Assembly: GCF_026745355.1 (NCBI RefSeq)
Contig: NC_079202.1
Location: 33,727,508 to 33,791,507 of the forward strand
Direction: 5' to 3'
DNA from: Beta vulgaris subsp. vulgaris
Lineage: Eukaryota; Streptophyta; Magnoliopsida; Caryophyllales; Amaranthaceae
DNA: 64,000 nt
Shown here: positions 1 to 10,621 of the stretch, piece by piece
How the letters are laid out: each line of letters opens with the position of its first letter
Numbering within the stretch: the first letter of the stretch is position 1
Translations under genes and position numbers: made by a program
Notes under the pieces: model-generated
Databases searched by the model: none
Seen by the model: the letters and a program-made list of their open reading frames with translations, nothing else
Told to the model about the DNA's origin: nothing

Positions 1-497
1 ATATATGGACGACATGTTTTGGAGTGGGCTTGGTAAATGTGGTGTGAAGTAGACCTTTATGTGAGTATTCAAAAGATTGGACAACATATTTTAGAGAATA
101 TCTTCAATATGAAATTCATAAAAGAGGAGTAAAATGAGTCTAATGAGTGAGGTGAGTTGCATGGAACAAGGGTGTTAGACGAAGGAGATGGAGAGTTAAA
201 GGAAGAAAATTATGGTGAGGTAGTGGAAGCTCGACTTAGAGTCACACAAATGCGAAGAGGTTGGGGTCATTATAAAGTTGTGGGAACTTATAGGGATATT
301 TTCTCGAGGAGAGATGATATTTGGGGTCAAAGGAGGTGGAGTTTGACTGAATATTTTGCTATTTCATCCCATGAATTGTTTTCAATAGGGTAGTCACCAA
401 ATGAGATAGAATTTTGGGTCTTTTGTAGGAAGGTGAAGTGGGTGCAATATATTGGAGGAATATGTTGTGGCAGATCTGTGAAAGGATCTACGATAAA
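1..497. other. Unassigned left flank
   Basis: No family could be recognised here. An open stretch of 78 codons at 157-393 on the plus strand gives a charged peptide rich in Arg, Glu and Trp that I do not recognise. It has no visible retroelement motif. It may be a decayed gene or transposon fragment. It is not the upstream part of the reverse transcriptase seen from 3125, which would be expected if the LTR at 498-3117 had simply inserted into element A. Confidence 0.4.
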
Positions 498-3117
498 TGT
501 AACGGCCCGGATTCTCCCGACCAGAGATTGTAGTCGAGATAACCCGAACTATTACTATTGTAGCCTCCAAATCAACGGCTATGAAGGTAACACGTGGCCT
601 CATCTCCACCTTACAAGTGGCACGTATTTGTACTGATACAGTACAAGGGTTGAAAGTTTAGATGCGCTAAAGTACACTTTTCTGAGGAAAAAAGTGTTCT
701 AACAAGCTCCCTTATGGCCCAGACTTGTACTTAGGCCCAGCAAAGCTGCAGCCTATCTTTGTAAAAAGGTGAGGTGTACTAACCAATCACCACCTGACAC
801 GTGTCCCAGCATTATTGCTTAACCAATCTAATGCCCCCAAATTAGGGTGACATCAAGGTACATCAGTCATTCCAAGCAGTATAAATAGTCCTTGAAATCA
901 GGGGAAAGGTACGTTTTTCAGAGCATAGTACTGTTATTCTGCCATAAATTCTCTCTCTCTACTTTCTCTCTCTAAAAGTTCCTTCATATCCCTGATACCT
1001 GACTTAAGCTTCGGAGGGGGAAATACCATCCAAACCTCCAGGGTGGGTCCCTTTTTGCAGGTTGCTAGTCGGAGCTCAGGATCGGGATTTGAGTCCAGGT
1101 ATTGTTGCACAAGTCTCCAAATTGAGAACCTATTGTTGGGAATAGTTGTATTGGTTTACTAGTTTTACGCTACGTAACAATTACCATCATACTCACCGAA
1201 CTATTTCGGAGAGTGTGGAACTCAATTCTCACTTCTATTCAAATTGATTAACTATTGTAACAATGCTTTGATTCTCATACTTGATTCTCATAAATTTCTA
1301 TAGAAAATCCGGCAGAGTTTCCTTTGAAAATAGGACGACGCTAAAGCGAGAAATAAGATGAACCTGTTACAATTTCAATTTATAAAATATTTCCAGTTCC
1401 CAAAGCTCATCAACCTCAACGCTTTCACGGAGCAACAACCAACAGAGAATCATGAGCACTAACGACTCTTAAGTATAAAAAATTAAAACGAAGGATTAAT
1501 AACTAACTATTACAAGTTAAGCGTCCTCACTTTGGTATCTCGTACAACATTACAATTATTCTTCCAGAACATAATAGCTTCAACTGCAGAAAGATTACTC
1601 ATGGCTTCCACCTGAAACATTTAGGATATTGCCACCCACCAAGTGACAGGCCACATAAATGAGAAAACGACGTACACATATCAGCAAAGCTGAGTACTAA
1701 ACCCTTAAAGTGATTAACACATGTTTTGGTGGCTTTTACTTGAAAACGACTCAATAGTCAATTTAGTCACACTGTCACAGCATGCATCACATCAATTCAT
1801 GTTGAGCACATATTTATTATACTTTATCTATTGTTTCCTTTGGTACTACACCATCATTCACATAACAACATATGCAACAAGACTACTTCCAAGCAATCAT
1901 AACAGAGACATATTTCATATATATTTAGTTAGCCATCCAAACATATCACGATTCCTTATGAGGAATCTAAGTCAACCAATTCTGATATATATAGATGATA
2001 TCATTTCCTTTAATCGACTTCTTTAAGAAATCCAAATTTATGCTTTGATACTCTATAATCATTTTCTTATACTGTTATACACAACCCTTTATCAGCAACA
2101 AATAACATAACTTTTACTATAACGATTCCTTCTCGGGAATCCAATAACAAGATGTGATTCCTAACATCAGAATAACTTACCACGATATGCTTCCTCATCA
2201 GGAAACCAATATAGATATTCATATTCAACTATTGAATAAACATTCATAACTAACTTACCTGATATGATTTCTTATTAGGAATCCAATATCGAAACAACTT
2301 TCATATTTGATATAACATTCCTCTTTTTAACCAGGGGGAAAGAGAACGCGGCGGAGGAGACAAAGCTTACACTCCGACAGTGGGGGTCGTCAACCAACCA
2401 TTCCCTTTACTTTTGGCCAATAACCGCGACTAGTCCGGAGTATATTTTTTCGCTGATTTCATCATCCATCCACATGTTTCACATTACCTGATATATCGCC
2501 TGATTATCGCCCCACAGAGCAATGGGGAGGTTTCCCCGTGGGCCCCCCAAGATTCATAGTCCATGGGGCACTGTTCGTGTCACCTCATCCGTCGACCCAG
2601 ACGAGGCTACTTTCCCTTTTTGGATTCTTTTTGTTATCATTTAATAATCGTTCACAACTCAATCAATCATTCTTGGAACTCATCCGATAGCTTTAGTAAT
2701 TATAGACAATTGTTGCATAACCAACCATACTAGAAGACTTCACTCTAGAAAACTATAATCACATGCCATTGTGCTTTCTTATGAATTTCAAGTTCAGCGT
2801 AGTTATTTCAATCATAGAACTTATAAACCATAATAATTTATACATGAGAGTTACTAATTCACAAATGCATAACTCATATTCTCGCTTATAATAGATTGTA
2901 CTCTTTTATACTTAATGGTTATTAATCGACATTTATCTCAATAGTGATAACAACTGTCATCAAGCACGCACTAACAACAATTACAACACGTCTCTCTCTT
3001 AGAATTAACTAAGGAGAGATAATATAAATTCCACAACTCATGATTTATGAAACAAAGATTGATTGAACTTAAACATTTATGGATCATGTTATCTCGTAAA
3101 TCCTATTCCAATTATCA
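498..3117 (-). mobile_element. Tekay-like LTR, probably solo or truncated, minus orientation
   Basis: The block begins TGTAACGGCCCGG, which matches the reverse complement of the 3' end of the Tekay-2 LTR (which ends GGGGTGTTACA). At 1682-1699 it carries the reverse complement of the TAGTACTCAGCTTTGCTG segment found at 37906 in the Tekay-2 LTR. A plausible right end is the CA at 3116-3117. The word ATAAATG occurs at both edges (493 and 3120), so a target duplication ATAAA is possible but the right terminus would then not be canonical. No internal region or second LTR is present. A Tat-type solo LTR is nested inside it. Without that insert it is about 2.0 kb. Confidence 0.5.
556..1179 (+). mobile_element. 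Tat-type solo LTR with target duplication ATTAC
   Basis: The segment is flanked by ATTAC at 551-555 and 1180-1184, and joining the flanks restores a continuous LTR sequence. It ends GTAACA and begins TATTGT, probably a mutated TGTTGT. Inside are a TATA box (TATAAATA, 880-887), a CT-rich leader (about 948-975), and the motif CTGACTTAAGCTTCGGAGGG followed by a GGTTGC region. A very similar motif (CTGACTTAGGCATCGGAGGG) occurs in the 3' LTR of element A near 53320, so this is the same lineage but another family. No internal region is present, so it is a recombination product. Confidence 0.65.
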
Positions 3118-3124
3118 TTATAAA

Positions 3125-4290
3125 TGACAACCATTAATGAACCTAAATCCCAAGAAGTTCATATTTGGGGTCAGGTCCGACAAGTTCTTAGGGTTCATGG
3201 TTAGCGAGAGGGGGATCGATGCCAACCCCGACAAGATTAAGGCCATCAGCGACCTACCGAAGCCAAAGAGCATCCGGCATATCCAGAAGCTGACAGGAAG
3301 AATGGCTGCACTAACCAATCGTCTCGAAGTCGGCAGAAAAAGCCCTACCCTTCTTCAAAGTCCTTAGGGGAAATAAGAAATTCGAATGGGGGATGAGCAG
3401 AGGCAGACTTTCGAGAAGGTCAAAGAGCACTTCAAGAAATTGCCAACAATAACCCAGCCGGAGCTTGGAGACAAACTGCAAGTATACTTCTCTGTATCTG
3501 AAAAGACGGTAGCGGCAATACTGTTGGTAGAGAGAGAGGGGCAGCAAAGCCCCATATATTTCATAAGCCATGTCCTGGCTGGAGCAGAACAGAGATACGA
3601 GCTACTGGAGAAGATGGCATACGCCGTACTCATTGCGGCAAGAAAACTAAGGCCATACTTTAACTCGCACAACGTCCAGGTACTCACCAACCAACCCCTG
3701 GAAAAGGCTCTCTACGAACTCGATACGACCGGTAGGCTACTCAAGTGGGCAATAGAGCTCTCGGAATTTGACATAGAATACCGGCCTCGCACGGCTATCC
3801 AAGCCCAAGCATTGGCGGACTTCATAATCGAGACAACCTACGCAGAAACGTCGGAACCTGCCGGCGTCTGGCAGATAGCAGTTGATGGTTCAGCCACACA
3901 AACAGGGGCAGGTGCCGGAGTCGTGATGACGTATCCAGAGGGGGAGATCTTTGAATATGCCGTCAGATTCGGTTTTAAAGCCTCCAATAACGAGGCAGAG
4001 TACGAAGCAGCCCTGACCGGAACAAGTCTAAGCATTGCGGCTGGTGCCAAAGGGATTCTAATGATAACTGATTCCCAATTGGTACCAAGTCAGATAGAAG
4101 GCATATACGAAGCACGAGAGCCCGTCATGCAAAAGTACCTGAGTAATTAAAGTAAAGATCATGACGGCCAGATTACATAGCTTCGAGGTAAAGCTGGTAC
4201 CAAGAGCTGAAAACATGGCAGCTGAATCCCTGTCCAAGTTGGCCAGCTCTCTAGTACCAGCAATAAAAAGCGGAGCGTCATGGTAGAAAT
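3125..4290 (+). pseudogene. Element A pol fragment: end of RT, RNase H, second (archaeal-type) RNase H
   Basis: The fragment opens just before the LNPKK and [12 protein letters not shown] words that close the reverse transcriptase palm and thumb region. It continues through an RNase H with YFISHVL and ELLEKMAYAV. From about 3880 a second RNase H follows, with VDGSA, NNEAEYEA and TDSQL words, the acidic residues being visible. Two consecutive RNase H domains are typical of the Tat lineage. A frameshift lies between 3367 and 3386, and a stop at 4148-4150 breaks the second domain, so no functional protein is made. The 5' part of the RT is missing because the sequence abuts the LTR block ending near 3117. 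Confidence 0.8.
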
Positions 4291-4339
4291 GCTGACTGAA
4301 AGGAGTGTGGACACTTCCCCAGCAACCGTAAGCACCATT

Positions 4340-5495
4340 AGTCAGGGCGCATAATGGTACGACAACATCTTAGCGTACAAGATGAAAGACGTCCTCCTAG
4401 AAGATGAGATGTCGGCCAAGAAGCTTAAAGAATATTCTCCATGGTACTGCATCTTTAAAGGTCAGTTGTACAAGAAAGTTTCTCACTTATGCTCCTAAGG
4501 TGTGTAACGGCCGACGAGGCCACAAAAATATTGGAAGAAATCCATGAGGGAGTTTGTGGGAACCATATCCGTGGAAAAGCGTTGGCACTAAAAGCGCTAA
4601 GAGCGGGTTTTTACTGGCCAACCATGCTGGCAGACGCACAGGCCTACGTCAAAAAGTGCGACAAGTGCCAAAGGGTCGCACCGGTAATTAACCAACCGGC
4701 AAACGATCTGCAACCAATCCTCAACCCAATCCCTTTTGCTCAGTGGGGGATGGACATCATAGGACCCTTTACACCGGCATCGGGGGGAAGGAAATTCCTA
4801 ATTGTGGGCATTGTTTACTTCACAAAATGGATTGAGGTAGAGCCAATCGCAAAGATAACGGCCAACCAAGTAAAGAAGTTCATCCGGTAGAACGTCATCA
4901 CCTGGTTTGGGAGACCTATGGGAATTCTTATGGACCATAGCGTCCAATTCGATTGCGGCCCCCATCAAGAACTTCCTCAGCTTGTACGGCATCAAGTTGA
5001 CGTACTCATCAGTGTGCCACCCTCAGAGCAATGGACAAGTAGAGGCCGCCAACAAACAAATCCTGAACGCCTTGAAGAAAAGGCTGGATGTGATGAAAGG
5101 CGTCTGGGCATACATGATTCTGGTTGTACTATGGTCGAACAGAACCACTGAAAAGGAAGCTACCGGCAAAACTCCCTTCCGGCTGGCTTTTGGGGTAGAA
5201 GCGGTGTTACCGGTCAAAGTAGGTCTACCCAACTGGCGAATCCTAAACTATGACCCAGAGCTAAATGACAAGCTTCACAAGGAAGATCTGGACATTCTGC
5301 CAGAAGTCAGGGTCGCCGCTGAACTCAAGTCAGCAGCATATGAAGACCAGATCAGCAAAGCCTATAAAAAGCGAGTGCGAAGCCGGCTAATTATGAAAGG
5401 AGATCTGGTACTTAGACGCACATCAGCGACCGACTAGGCACACATTGGCGGTAAGCTCACGGGCAACTGGAAGGACCATACCTCGTAAAGGAAGA
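4340..5495 (+). pseudogene. Element A integrase, frameshifted, C-terminus lost at the junction with B
   Basis: The zinc-binding HHCC region is visible (HEGVCGNH at about 4543-4566 and CDKCQ near 4660). The core has GMDIIGPF with the first catalytic Asp (near 4750) and NGQVEAANK with the catalytic Glu (near 5030). The second Asp region is degraded. Frames shift near 4490 and 4890-4920. Reading continues to WRILNYDPE and to RRTSATD, where a stop falls at 5435-5437. One base off frame, the usual GPY motif (GPYLVKE, near 5473) follows and then runs directly into gag sequence of element B. The expected C-terminal tail with a PRSWN-like motif is absent. Confidence 0.8.
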
Positions 5496-6060
5496 TCCTA
5501 ACGACCGGAAGGCTTTCGTCCCCAAGAAGAATAACTGGCGAAACCATCCATACAGTCGTTCAAATCAGGTAAACAATGTTACTGACGTTGTCGATGATGC
5601 AGGTAATGACGCGAGGACGGAGTCACCATCCTTCCCAGATCTCGACTCTTATGGATTTTTTGTCAATGTCGGAGGCGTCGTAAATGCCTTAACCAAGATC
5701 GGGGCACCCGTCCGCTCGCCAAGGAAAAGTGACCGACTAGAGGCGCAAAAAGATCAAACGAAGTGGTGTCAATTCCATCATGATCACGGCCATAAGACGG
5801 AGGAGTGCATTGCGTTGCGACGCGAGGTTGCATACATGCTCAACAAGGGACATCACAAGGATCTCCTAAGAGACAAAGGCAAAGCATCCTTCGAGAGAAA
5901 ACATGCGCATTTCGTCCCGCCTGCGTCACCGACGCACGTAAAGGTAATTAATGTCATTTCTGGTGGATCAGACGTGTGTGGACTAACATACTCCGCAGAC
6001 AAAAGGCTAGCAAGAGAGGGCACCCCCTCGTCCGCCGTTTTTAAATCTTGCAGGTAAGCA
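5496..6060 (+). pseudogene. Element B gag, C-terminal part
   Basis: The reading frame is open from 5473 to 6057, so it crosses the junction with element A without a stop. The gag part contains the Tat signature WCQFHHDHGHKTEEC (about 5766-5810), a zinc-knuckle-like Cys/His word, followed by LRREVAYMLNKGHHKDLL. The segment upstream includes a proline-rich linker and the DLDSYGFF region. The N-terminal capsid-like domain is missing. A stop at 6055-6057 separates gag from protease, which follows about 25 bases later. Confidence 0.7.
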
Positions 6061-6081
6061 GAAGAACGCAAACTGGAAGCA

Positions 6082-6561
6082 ATGTCAATTACCTTCGATG
6101 ATGATGACGTATGCGACGTAGAGCACCATGATGGACTAGTCATATCCTTAACTGTCAGTAATTGCCTGTTGAAGCGAGTATTGGTCGATGGGGGCAGCTC
6201 GGCTAATATCATATTGAAAAGCGTCCTCGAAGGTATGGGATTGTGTGATAAAGATATTACTAAAAAATCTACTGTTTTAGGTGGTTTCAGCGGAGAAGCC
6301 CAACACACTGTCGGAGAGATCACGCTGCCAACGTTAGCCAAAGGCGTCAATCTGCCGACCAGATTCAATGTCGTGGATTGCCCGTCAGCATATAATATCA
6401 TCCTCGGCACCCTATGGATACACAAGATGAAGGTCGTCCCATCTACTTATCATCAGACGTTGAAGTTCCCAACCAATGGGCGTCCAAGAAATAAAGGCGA
6501 GCATAATACCGCAAGAGAATGTTATAGCTTGTCGCTCAAACCTCCAAAGGCAGCCATCTAG
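6082..6561 (+). pseudogene. Element B aspartic protease domain
   Basis: This is a 159-codon open frame. It contains the retropepsin-type active-site region LVDGGSSANII (about 6181-6213) in which the usual D-S/T-G is D-G-G, as often seen in Tat elements. A C-terminal YNIILGTLWIHKM word follows, corresponding to the conserved YN-I-LGR segment. It would cleave the gag-pol polyprotein. The frame closes at 6559-6561 with a TAG in a region that should continue into the RT, so the polyprotein is interrupted. Confidence 0.75.
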
Positions 6562-6633
6562 CAATTAAAGGATGGATCAGCGTCCGACGCGCCCAGTGAG
6601 CAGGACGTGGATGAAGTGATGCTCGATTCGTCC

Positions 6634-7623
6634 ACACCCAATCACGTCGTTCGAATCGGAGCGACGCTGTCGCAAGAAATACGAGGTCAGTTGATTGATT
6701 TTTTAACGACTAATCAAGATTATTTTGCTTGATCCCATGAGAATATGACAGGAATCAGTCCCGACGTCATAACACATAAACTCAACGTTGATCCCGATTA
6801 CAAGCCAGTAAAGCAAAAAAGACGCAAATTCGCGCTTGAAAGGAACCAAATCATCAATGACGAAGTCCAAAAGCTGATCGACACTGGAAAAATCCGCGAA
6901 GTAAAATACCCAGACTGGCTAGTCAATGTTGTGGTCATGAGCAACAAGAACAGGAAGTGGAGGTATATATACTTGAACAAAGCATGTCCCAAGGATCCAT
7001 TCCCTCCCCCTCATATTGACGCAATGGTCGACGCGACGGCGAGCCACAAGCTCCTGACTTTCATGGACGCATATTCTAGGTACAATCAAATATTGACGCA
7101 TCCAGACGATCAGGAAAAGACAGCGTTCGTCACCGACAAAGGTATATATTGTTATAAGGTTAAGCCTTTTGGTTTGAAAAATGCAGGTGCCACCTACCAA
7201 CGATTGGTCAACCATATGTTCAAAGACCAATTGAGCGATACCATGGAGGTATATATAAACGATATGCTCGTCAAATCCAAACAAGCAAGCGACCACGTCC
7301 AACATTTGACGGAAGCTTTCGACGTCCTGCGAAGGTATGTCATGAAATTAAACCCTACTAAGTGAACATTTGGAGTGTTTGCAGGAAAGTTCTTAGGGTA
7401 TGTCGTTACACAACGAGGGACCGAAGCTAGCCCGGATCAAATAAAAACCCTTATCAATATCCAATCTCCAAGGAACGTCAAAGAGGTGCAGAAGTTAATT
7501 GGTCGCGTGGCTGCGTTGAATCGCTTCATATCCCGGTCGTCCGACAGATGTCATTTACTCTATGACGTTCTGAGGAAGAATAAAGGCTTCGATTGGTTGC
7601 AGCAGCATGAAGACGCGCTATAA
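6634..7623 (+). pseudogene. Element B reverse transcriptase
   Basis: The region includes the protease-RT linker (VVRIGATLSQEI near 6650), then the palm. Recognisable words are KQKRRKFA and VREVKYPDWLVNVV, the LNKACPKDPFPPPHID substrate-binding region, and FMDAYSRYNQI with the first Asp. VKPFGLKNAGATYQR and VYINDMLVKS follow, where the usual Y-D-D is Y-I-N-D, a missing catalytic Asp. Stops or frame changes occur at 6730-6732 and near 7363-7375. The thumb region (KFLGYVVTQRGTEASPDQI) ends at 7623. The N in the catalytic box would inactivate the enzyme. Confidence 0.85.
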
Positions 7624-7639
7624 GAACTCAAAAATACCT

Positions 7640-8480
7640 AGCTTCACCACCATTGCTGTCCAAGCCCAGCGACGAGGAGACGTTGCAGCTTTATATCGCT
7701 GTGAGCAGTGTGTCCGTCAGTGCTGTCCTGACGCGAGAAGCAGAAAGTCAGCAGCTCCCAATCTATTACGTCAGTAAGTCTCTGCTAGACGCATAGACCA
7801 GGTATTCCTCATTGGAAAAACTCATTTTAGCCATAGTTGTTGCTGTTAAAAAACTTAGGCACTATTTTGAGACACATACTATTATTATTATGACTAACTA
7901 TCCTGTCAAAGTCCGTCTTGCGACGCCTCGAATTAACAGGACGCATGAGTAAGTGGGCAATAGCGCTCAGTGGATACGACATTTAGTTTCGTCCCAGAAC
8001 AGCCATTAAGTTGCAAGCATTGGCAGATTTTGTGGCGTACTTTAGCCCAGAGCTAGAGAAGCTCGCAAACGACGAAGTCGCAAAAATTAACCATGTAGAC
8101 CACGAACCTTGGGTATTATTTGTTGACGGATCTTCTAATTTTCGTGGCGTAGGTCTAGGTGTTGTGCTAAAGTCGCCACAAGGGGGCAAGGTAGTACGAG
8201 CCATTTGCTGCGAGTTTAGAGCGACGAACAATGAAGCCGAGTACGAAGCACTTATAGAAGGAATGACGTTAGCAGAGGACATGGGAGCAAAAGCGTTAAA
8301 AGTCTTCAGCGATTCATTGTTGATAGTTAGCCAAGTCAAAGGAGAATTCGCGGCAAAAGATGTCAAATTGGCTATGTACTTAGAGATAACTCAGCGTAAG
8401 AGTAAAGTATTTAACCCGTTTGAGATTTTATAGGTACCAAGAGACCAGAATGCGTAGGCAGATGCATTGGCCAACCTTGG
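7640..8480 (+). pseudogene. Element B RNase H and archaeal-type RNase H
   Basis: From 7650 to about 7910 a degraded RNase H can be followed (LQLYIAVS, LPIYYVSKSLLDA, LEKLILAIVVAVKKLRHYF), with a stop near 7795. After a frame change a second RNase H runs at 8011-8433, with FVDGSSN (first Asp), ATNNEAEYEALIEGM (Glu) and VFSDSLLIVSQV (Asp). The double RNase H matches the arrangement in element A and marks B as Tat lineage. A stop at 8431-8433 and another near 8452 break the connection to integrase. Confidence 0.8.
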
Positions 8481-9909
8481 ATCCTCCTTAAGGGACATTT
8501 TGATCACTTCCGTCCTTATAGTCCACCTAGCAATTCCTGCAGTTGCTAGAAACAATGGAAAAATCGTCGCGACAACGGCTGAACGTCCGCAGGACGACCA
8601 AGATGTCGCTTGCGATGGGAGCAGTGTCGCAGCGATGCACGACTTCGACGTTGAGGAGGTAAGTGTCAGTTGGACAAAACCGTTTTACGACTATCTTACT
8701 AACAACGTACTTCCAGCAGATAGGGCAGAGGCGCGCAGAATTCGGTTCAAAGCGTCACGGTACGTGCTCATTCAAGGAATGTTGTTCAAAAAAATCTGCC
8801 GCAGGGCCCTACTTGCGTTGTCTTGAAAAGGATCAGTGGGGGCAAGTCTTGGAAGACTTACATGAAGGAACATGTGGAAATCATTCAGGAGGGTGTAGCC
8901 TGTCCAACAGAGCGTTGCGTATGAGGTACTATTGGCCCACAATGAAAAAAGACGCAATGAGATACGTCGCCAAGTACGATAGTTGTCAACGACACGAAGG
9001 TATGACGCATAAACCTTGTGAGATTTTGCATCCTACTTTAACACCTTGGCCTTTCATGAAATGGGGCATGGACATAGTTGGCAAGTTACCCCCAGCCCCA
9101 GGTCAGAAGGTCTTTATGTTGGCACTAACTGATTACTTTTTAAGTGGATAGAAGCAGGTTCTTTTCAACAGGTACGTGACAAGGAAGTGATTTCTTCTAT
9201 ATATACTAACATAATTTGCACGTTTGGTGTTCCGTCCGAAATAATATGCGACAGTAGGTCGCAATTTATTAGCAACAAAACAAGGCGTTTCTATGACGAA
9301 TGGAACATAACGTTGTTAGCGTCAACGCCAAGTTATCCGCAAGCCAACGGACAAGCTGAGTCTAGTAATAAGACGGTCATTGACACCTTGAAGAAACGAC
9401 TTACAGCCAAGAAGGGTAAATGGGCAGAGGTGTTGCCTTCCATCTTATGGGCTAATTGCACGACACCGCGCACTGCGACAGGACAAACACCGTTCTCACT
9501 AGTATATGGGTGTGAAGGTGTCATGCCTTCTGAAGTGAACGTCGCGACTGCGAGGTACAGTTTAATGACGGAGGAGCATAATTGCAACGAGCTTGTCAAC
9601 GACCTGGATACCATTGAAGAGTTGCGCGATGCCGCGTTAGTACGTATGGCGGCTCAACAGAAAATAGTCGCAAGAAGTTTTAATAAAAATGTTCAAGTCA
9701 AATCCTTTGTTGAAGGTGATTGGGTCCTGAGGAAAGTGTTCCAAAACACGCAAGAAGTTAACACTGGAAAGTTAGGACCTAAGTGGGAAGGACCATACCA
9801 AATCAGTAAGGTATTATAAGGCAAAGGAGCCTATCAATTGGTCCGACGTGACAGAAGCTCCGTGCCACGTAGCTGGAACGCTACACATCTCAAACGATAC
9901 TTCTTCTAG
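8467..9909 (+). pseudogene. Element B integrase
   Basis: An N-terminal linker (8467-8826) leads by frameshift into the zinc region (HEGTCGNH near 8863, then CQRH), where the first Cys of the usual C-x2-C is replaced. The core has GMDIVGKLPP (first Asp), ICDSRSQF (second Asp, near 9247) and NGQAESSNK (Glu, near 9345). The C-terminal GPYQISKV word (near 9790) and VPRSWNATHLKRYFF (about 9862-9906) close the protein at a TAG at 9907-9909. Breaks are visible near 8826, 9150 (frameshift at FLSG) and 9817-9819. Apart from these the domain is well preserved. Confidence 0.85.
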
Positions 9910-10621
9910 TTAAGTGATTTACTTTGCTTTCCCAGCATAGTGTAAGAAATAAATGATATTATTATCATGTCTGCGTCGCTAACTGTTAGCGACCTTAGTG
10001 TTTTCTCACTACGTTTTGTTGCCTTTCAGGAAAGTCATTCCCATTTGTTTTAATAACGCCGCAACGGTCTTACAATGCGACGAGTAGACATACATCTTAT
10101 TACGCAATAAAGTAAGAGGTGACGCCGTCACCTTTCAAAGTTTCTCAATTTTTTCCTGCTCCAACAAAACGCTGCGACAAAGGTCTTGCCATTCAAAGCC
10201 ACAATTGTCGCGACGTTCCATCTATTTTTCTAACATTCATATGTAAGTGTTTATATGTTTCTCATATGTATTCTAAGTTGCTAAGTCCAAATGTTTCGTC
10301 TGAACGACCAATGAAGGCTGACTAAGCGCCTGACTATGCCCTAGGAACGTCAGAATAACGACAGAAATGCACGCATGTTGCAGAGGCAAAAGAACATAAG
10401 ATTTAATTTGCTAAGAAAAAAACACACAGTTGTTAAAGTTATGGCCACCTCCGTGGGTGACCCAAAAGCACAATTGTCAAAGTTATGGTCACCCCCATGG
10501 GTGACCCAAATGTACAAACGAAAGAGTCACTCCCTTGAGTGACCTAAAGTAAAAGTTTGATAAAGTTATAAGAGAAAAACGCAGAGAAACATAAGGGAAA
10601 GCAGTTAAAAATCTAAGCGTC
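9910..10621 (+). repeat. Element B 3' region with four short hairpins
   Basis: This is non-coding DNA between the end of integrase and the 3' end of the antisense gene. A perfect 9-bp inverted repeat GTCGCTAAC / GTTAGCGAC with a one-base loop lies at 9975-9993. Three more hairpins follow in a row. At 10443-10462 the arms are GGCCACC / GGTGACC. At 10487-10506 they are GGTCACCC / GGGTGACC, 8 bp perfect, with loop CCAT. At 10526-10543 they are GTCACTC / GAGTGAC with loop CCTT. The last three are imperfect copies of a roughly 40-45 bp unit. Confidence 0.75.

Noticed and set aside
1682..3117. A transposon gene hidden in the AT-rich stretch
   Set aside because: The 101-codon frame at 1721-2026 is hydrophobic and AT-driven, and lies within a sequence recognisable as an LTR.
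5853..6425. 190-codon minus-strand ORF
   Set aside because: It is a shadow of the gag-protease frames of element B on the other strand.
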